Shown here piece by piece: positions 62,554 to 64,000 of a stretch of DNA of 64,000 nt (its first letter is position 1; every line of letters starts with the position of its first letter). Under the pieces are notes generated by a model that searched no databases, was not told where the DNA came from, and worked only from the letters and a program-made list of their open reading frames with translations. The translations under genes were made by a program, and so were the position numbers. The stretch spans positions 7,440,001-7,504,000 of the forward strand of contig NZ_CP109090.1 in the NCBI RefSeq assembly GCF_035917575.1, in the 5' to 3' direction. The stretch comes from Streptomyces sp. NBC_01788 (GTDB taxonomy: Bacteria > Actinomycetota > Actinomycetes > Streptomycetales > Streptomycetaceae).

Positions 62554-63045
62554 GTGACGGACAGCAGCAGACGGCCGCTCGCCGTGTTCGACCTGGACAA
62601 CACCCTCGCCGACACGGCGCACCGGCAGCGTTTCCTCCAGAGCCGCCCGCGAGACTGGGACGGCTTCTTCGCGGCCGCGCCCGAGGATCCGCCGATCCGA
62701 CAGGGTGTGGAGCTGGCCCGCCGGAGCGCGCAGGAGTGCGAGATCGTGTACCTCACCGGGCGGCCGGAGCGGTGCCGCCGCGACACCCTGGACTGGCTGG
62801 CCGCCCACGGGCTGCCCGAGGGCCGCGTGCACATGCGGCGCGACAGCGACCGCAGGCCGGCCCGCCGCACCAAGCTGGAGATCCTGCGAAGGCTCGCCCG
62901 CGGCCGGGAGATCCGCGTCCTCGTGGACGACGACGAGCTGGTGTGCGCGGACGCCGAGCAGGCGGGGTTCCGGGTCCTGCGCGCCCGCTGGACCGCGCCG
63001 TCCGCCGAGTTGAGGACCGCGCAGGAGACCGAGGGACGTACCTGA
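62554..63045 (+). CDS. HAD-superfamily phosphatase (acid phosphatase/PNK-phosphatase-like)
   Basis: The 163-residue HAD hydrolase has all motifs: I DLDNTLAD (nucleophile Asp and general acid Asp near residue 12), II YLTGRP, III a lysine in RRTKLEIL, and IV VDDDE. The small cap and LTGRPE...RRDTLDWLAAHGLP resemble the phosphatase domain of polynucleotide kinase and 5'-nucleotidases, so a nucleotide or nucleic-acid-end 3'-phosphatase is possible. The start GTG 62554 has no ribosome site, and TTACGCT just upstream fits a -10 box for a leaderless mRNA. Confidence 0.85.
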   Translation: MTDSSRRPLAVFDLDNTLADTAHRQRFLQSRPRDWDGFFAAAPEDPPIRQGVELARRSAQECEIVYLTGRPERCRRDTLDWLAAHGLPEGRVHMRRDSDRRPARRTKLEILRRLARGREIRVLVDDDELVCADAEQAGFRVLRARWTAPSAELRTAQETEGRT

Positions 63046-63050
63046 CGTAC

Positions 63051-63084
63051 GAGGGTGACGGACGCGGGTGCGTCAGTCACCCTC
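63051..63084. terminator. Bidirectional terminator between HAD and dodecin genes
   Basis: GAGGGTGACGGACGC (63051-63065) pairs with GCGTCAGTCACCCTC (63070-63084) with one mismatch and loop GGGT. The dodecin stop codon lies in the right arm. Confidence 0.82.
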
Positions 63085-63288
63085 CTCCAGCCGGAAGCCG
63101 ACCTTCAGGCCGACCTGGTAATGCTCGATCCGCCCGTCCTCGATCTGGCCCCTGACCTGGGTCACCTCGAACCAGTCCAGATTGCGCAGGGTCTGCGAGG
63201 CGCGGGTGATGGCGTTGCGGATGGCCTGGTCGACGCCTTCGTGCGAGCTGCCGACGATCTCCGTGACCCGGTACGTGTGGTCGGTCAT
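63073..63288 (-). CDS. Dodecin (flavin-binding storage protein)
   Basis: The 71-residue protein MTDHTYRVTEIVGSSHEGVD...WFEVTQVRGQIEDGRIEHYQVG has the beta-alpha-beta-beta fold of bacterial dodecins. These form hollow dodecamers that bind riboflavin/FMN or lumichrome between a tryptophan pair, buffering free flavins. The conserved Trp (LDWFEV) and Gln (HYQVGLKV) that stack and contact the flavin are present. ATG 63288 with GGAG upstream is the clear start. Confidence 0.93.
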   Translation of the reverse strand: MTDHTYRVTEIVGSSHEGVDQAIRNAITRASQTLRNLDWFEVTQVRGQIEDGRIEHYQVGLKVGFRLEEGD

Positions 63289-63542
63289 GAGGGTGGCTCC
63301 TCTCGGCGGGCGGCGCCGGTGACGCGGGCCCGGGGCGTCACGGCCTCCGGGCGCACGTGTGGCGCGGGTCACTCCACCGTGCCGTATGCCGGGGCGGGGC
63401 GCGAGACGAAGAAGTACGGCAAGCCGGACATCACTTGACCCGGGCATTGGTCCATACCAAAATCGCACACACCCGTGCGAGCCCCCGCTCGTCCCCCCAC
63501 GTCGGGCCCCTTCCCTGTGCCTCGGAAAGAACAGGACCCCTC

Positions 63543-64000
63543 GTGAGACCTCGCCTCGTCGCTCTGCTGTGTGCGTCCTCCTTCCTGGTCTCCTCCTGCG
63601 GTGTGCTGTCGCAGGGCGGCGGCGGGCGGCAGACCGTCACCGTGTGGATGATGAAGGGCAGCGCTTCCCAGGACTTCCTTGACCGCTTCACAGAGGACTT
63701 CGAACGCACGCACGGCGACCTGCGGCTCGACATCCGCATCCAGGAGTGGACCGGCATCGGCCCGAAGGTGCAGACCGCGCTCACGGACCGCGCCGGGGAC
63801 GGCCCCGACGTCATCGAGGTGGGCAACACCCAGGTCGCGCAGTACGCCAAGGGCGGCAGGCTGACCAATCTGACGCTGGAGTCGATGCGGGACTGGGACA
63901 TGGAGGACTGGCTGCCCGGCCTGGCCGAGCCCGGGCTGGACAACTCCTCCCAGTACGGCATCCCCTGGTACGCGGCCAACCGGGTCGTCATCTACCGCAA
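63543..64000 (+). CDS. ABC sugar-type extracellular solute-binding lipoprotein, N-terminal part
   Basis: The first 152 residues of a family 1 solute-binding protein. The signal peptide MRPRLVALLCASSFLVSSC has lipobox VSSC (Cys19). It is followed by TVTVWMMKGSASQDFLDRFT, DIRIQEWTG and GDGPDVIEVGNTQVAQYAKGG, the typical opening of carbohydrate (oligosaccharide) receptors. The frame is cut by the window end. Permease genes are expected just beyond. The start GTG 63543 is the only one giving a proper signal. The sugar is unknown. Confidence 0.92.
   Translation, partial: MRPRLVALLCASSFLVSSCGVLSQGGGGRQTVTVWMMKGSASQDFLDRFTEDFERTHGDLRLDIRIQEWTGIGPKVQTALTDRAGDGPDVIEVGNTQVAQYAKGGRLTNLTLESMRDWDMEDWLPGLAEPGLDNSSQYGIPWYAANRVVIYR

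Overview
This window is actinobacterial chromosome, almost certainly Streptomyces. G+C is about 70% or more, third codon positions are nearly all G or C, GTG and TTG starts are common, and several gene blocks are streptomycete hallmarks (an SCO0930-like lipoprotein next to an RmdA-like PAS-GGDEF-EAL protein, LysX, a class F sortase, SpoIIE-type phosphatase, dodecin). Genes lie on both strands with short spacing. I saw no rRNA, tRNA, CRISPR array or complete secondary-metabolite cluster.

Layout. 0-9 kb: the end of a FhuF-like 2Fe-2S protein, the glycogen/alpha-glucan pair glgM(glgA)-glgC, a secreted GH92 mannosidase, a WS/DGAT acyltransferase and an SDR-like protein with a zinc ribbon. 9-19 kb: small proteins, a GNAT acetyltransferase, an amidase, an NfeD-like/SPFH pair, a GH38 mannosidase, an aldo-keto reductase and a lipase maturation factor. 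19-27 kb: a PAS-GAF-PP2C-ATPase regulator, an Fpg/Nei glycosylase, a sigma/unknown/anti-sigma set, a CapA lipoprotein, and a MarR regulator divergent from an alpha/beta hydrolase with two operator-like repeats between them. 27-33 kb: an amino-acid permease, a universal stress protein, LysX and a polysaccharide deacetylase.

34-38 kb is a cell-surface block: class F sortase, a collagen/elastin-like glycine-rich protein, a second glycine-rich protein, a DUF4239 membrane protein and a proline/threonine-repeat protein. The sortase and the second glycine-rich protein share an exactly spaced two-part promoter motif. 38-49 kb resembles the S. coelicolor SCO0920-SCO0930 neighbourhood from memory: lipoprotein, methyltransferase, rmdA, LysR, sdhCAB-type succinate dehydrogenase/fumarate reductase, and olsB-olsA ornithine-lipid acyltransferases.

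49-61 kb looks accessory: a UvrA2-like protein, an orphan HMG-CoA reductase, a small secreted protein, an OGG-fold remnant, a MerR-sliding-clamp fusion, and a divergent operon of an AlbA/Schlafen-HATPase protein, a ParA ATPase and a phospholipase-D-like gene. That last gene is broken by a frameshift and by a complete IS1182-type insertion with terminal inverted repeats and a 4-bp target duplication. This operon, with the clamp-fusion regulator facing it, is the best candidate for an undescribed (possibly defence-related) system. 61-64 kb returns to ordinary genes (DinB-like, HAD phosphatase, dodecin) and ends inside a sugar-type ABC solute-binding lipoprotein.
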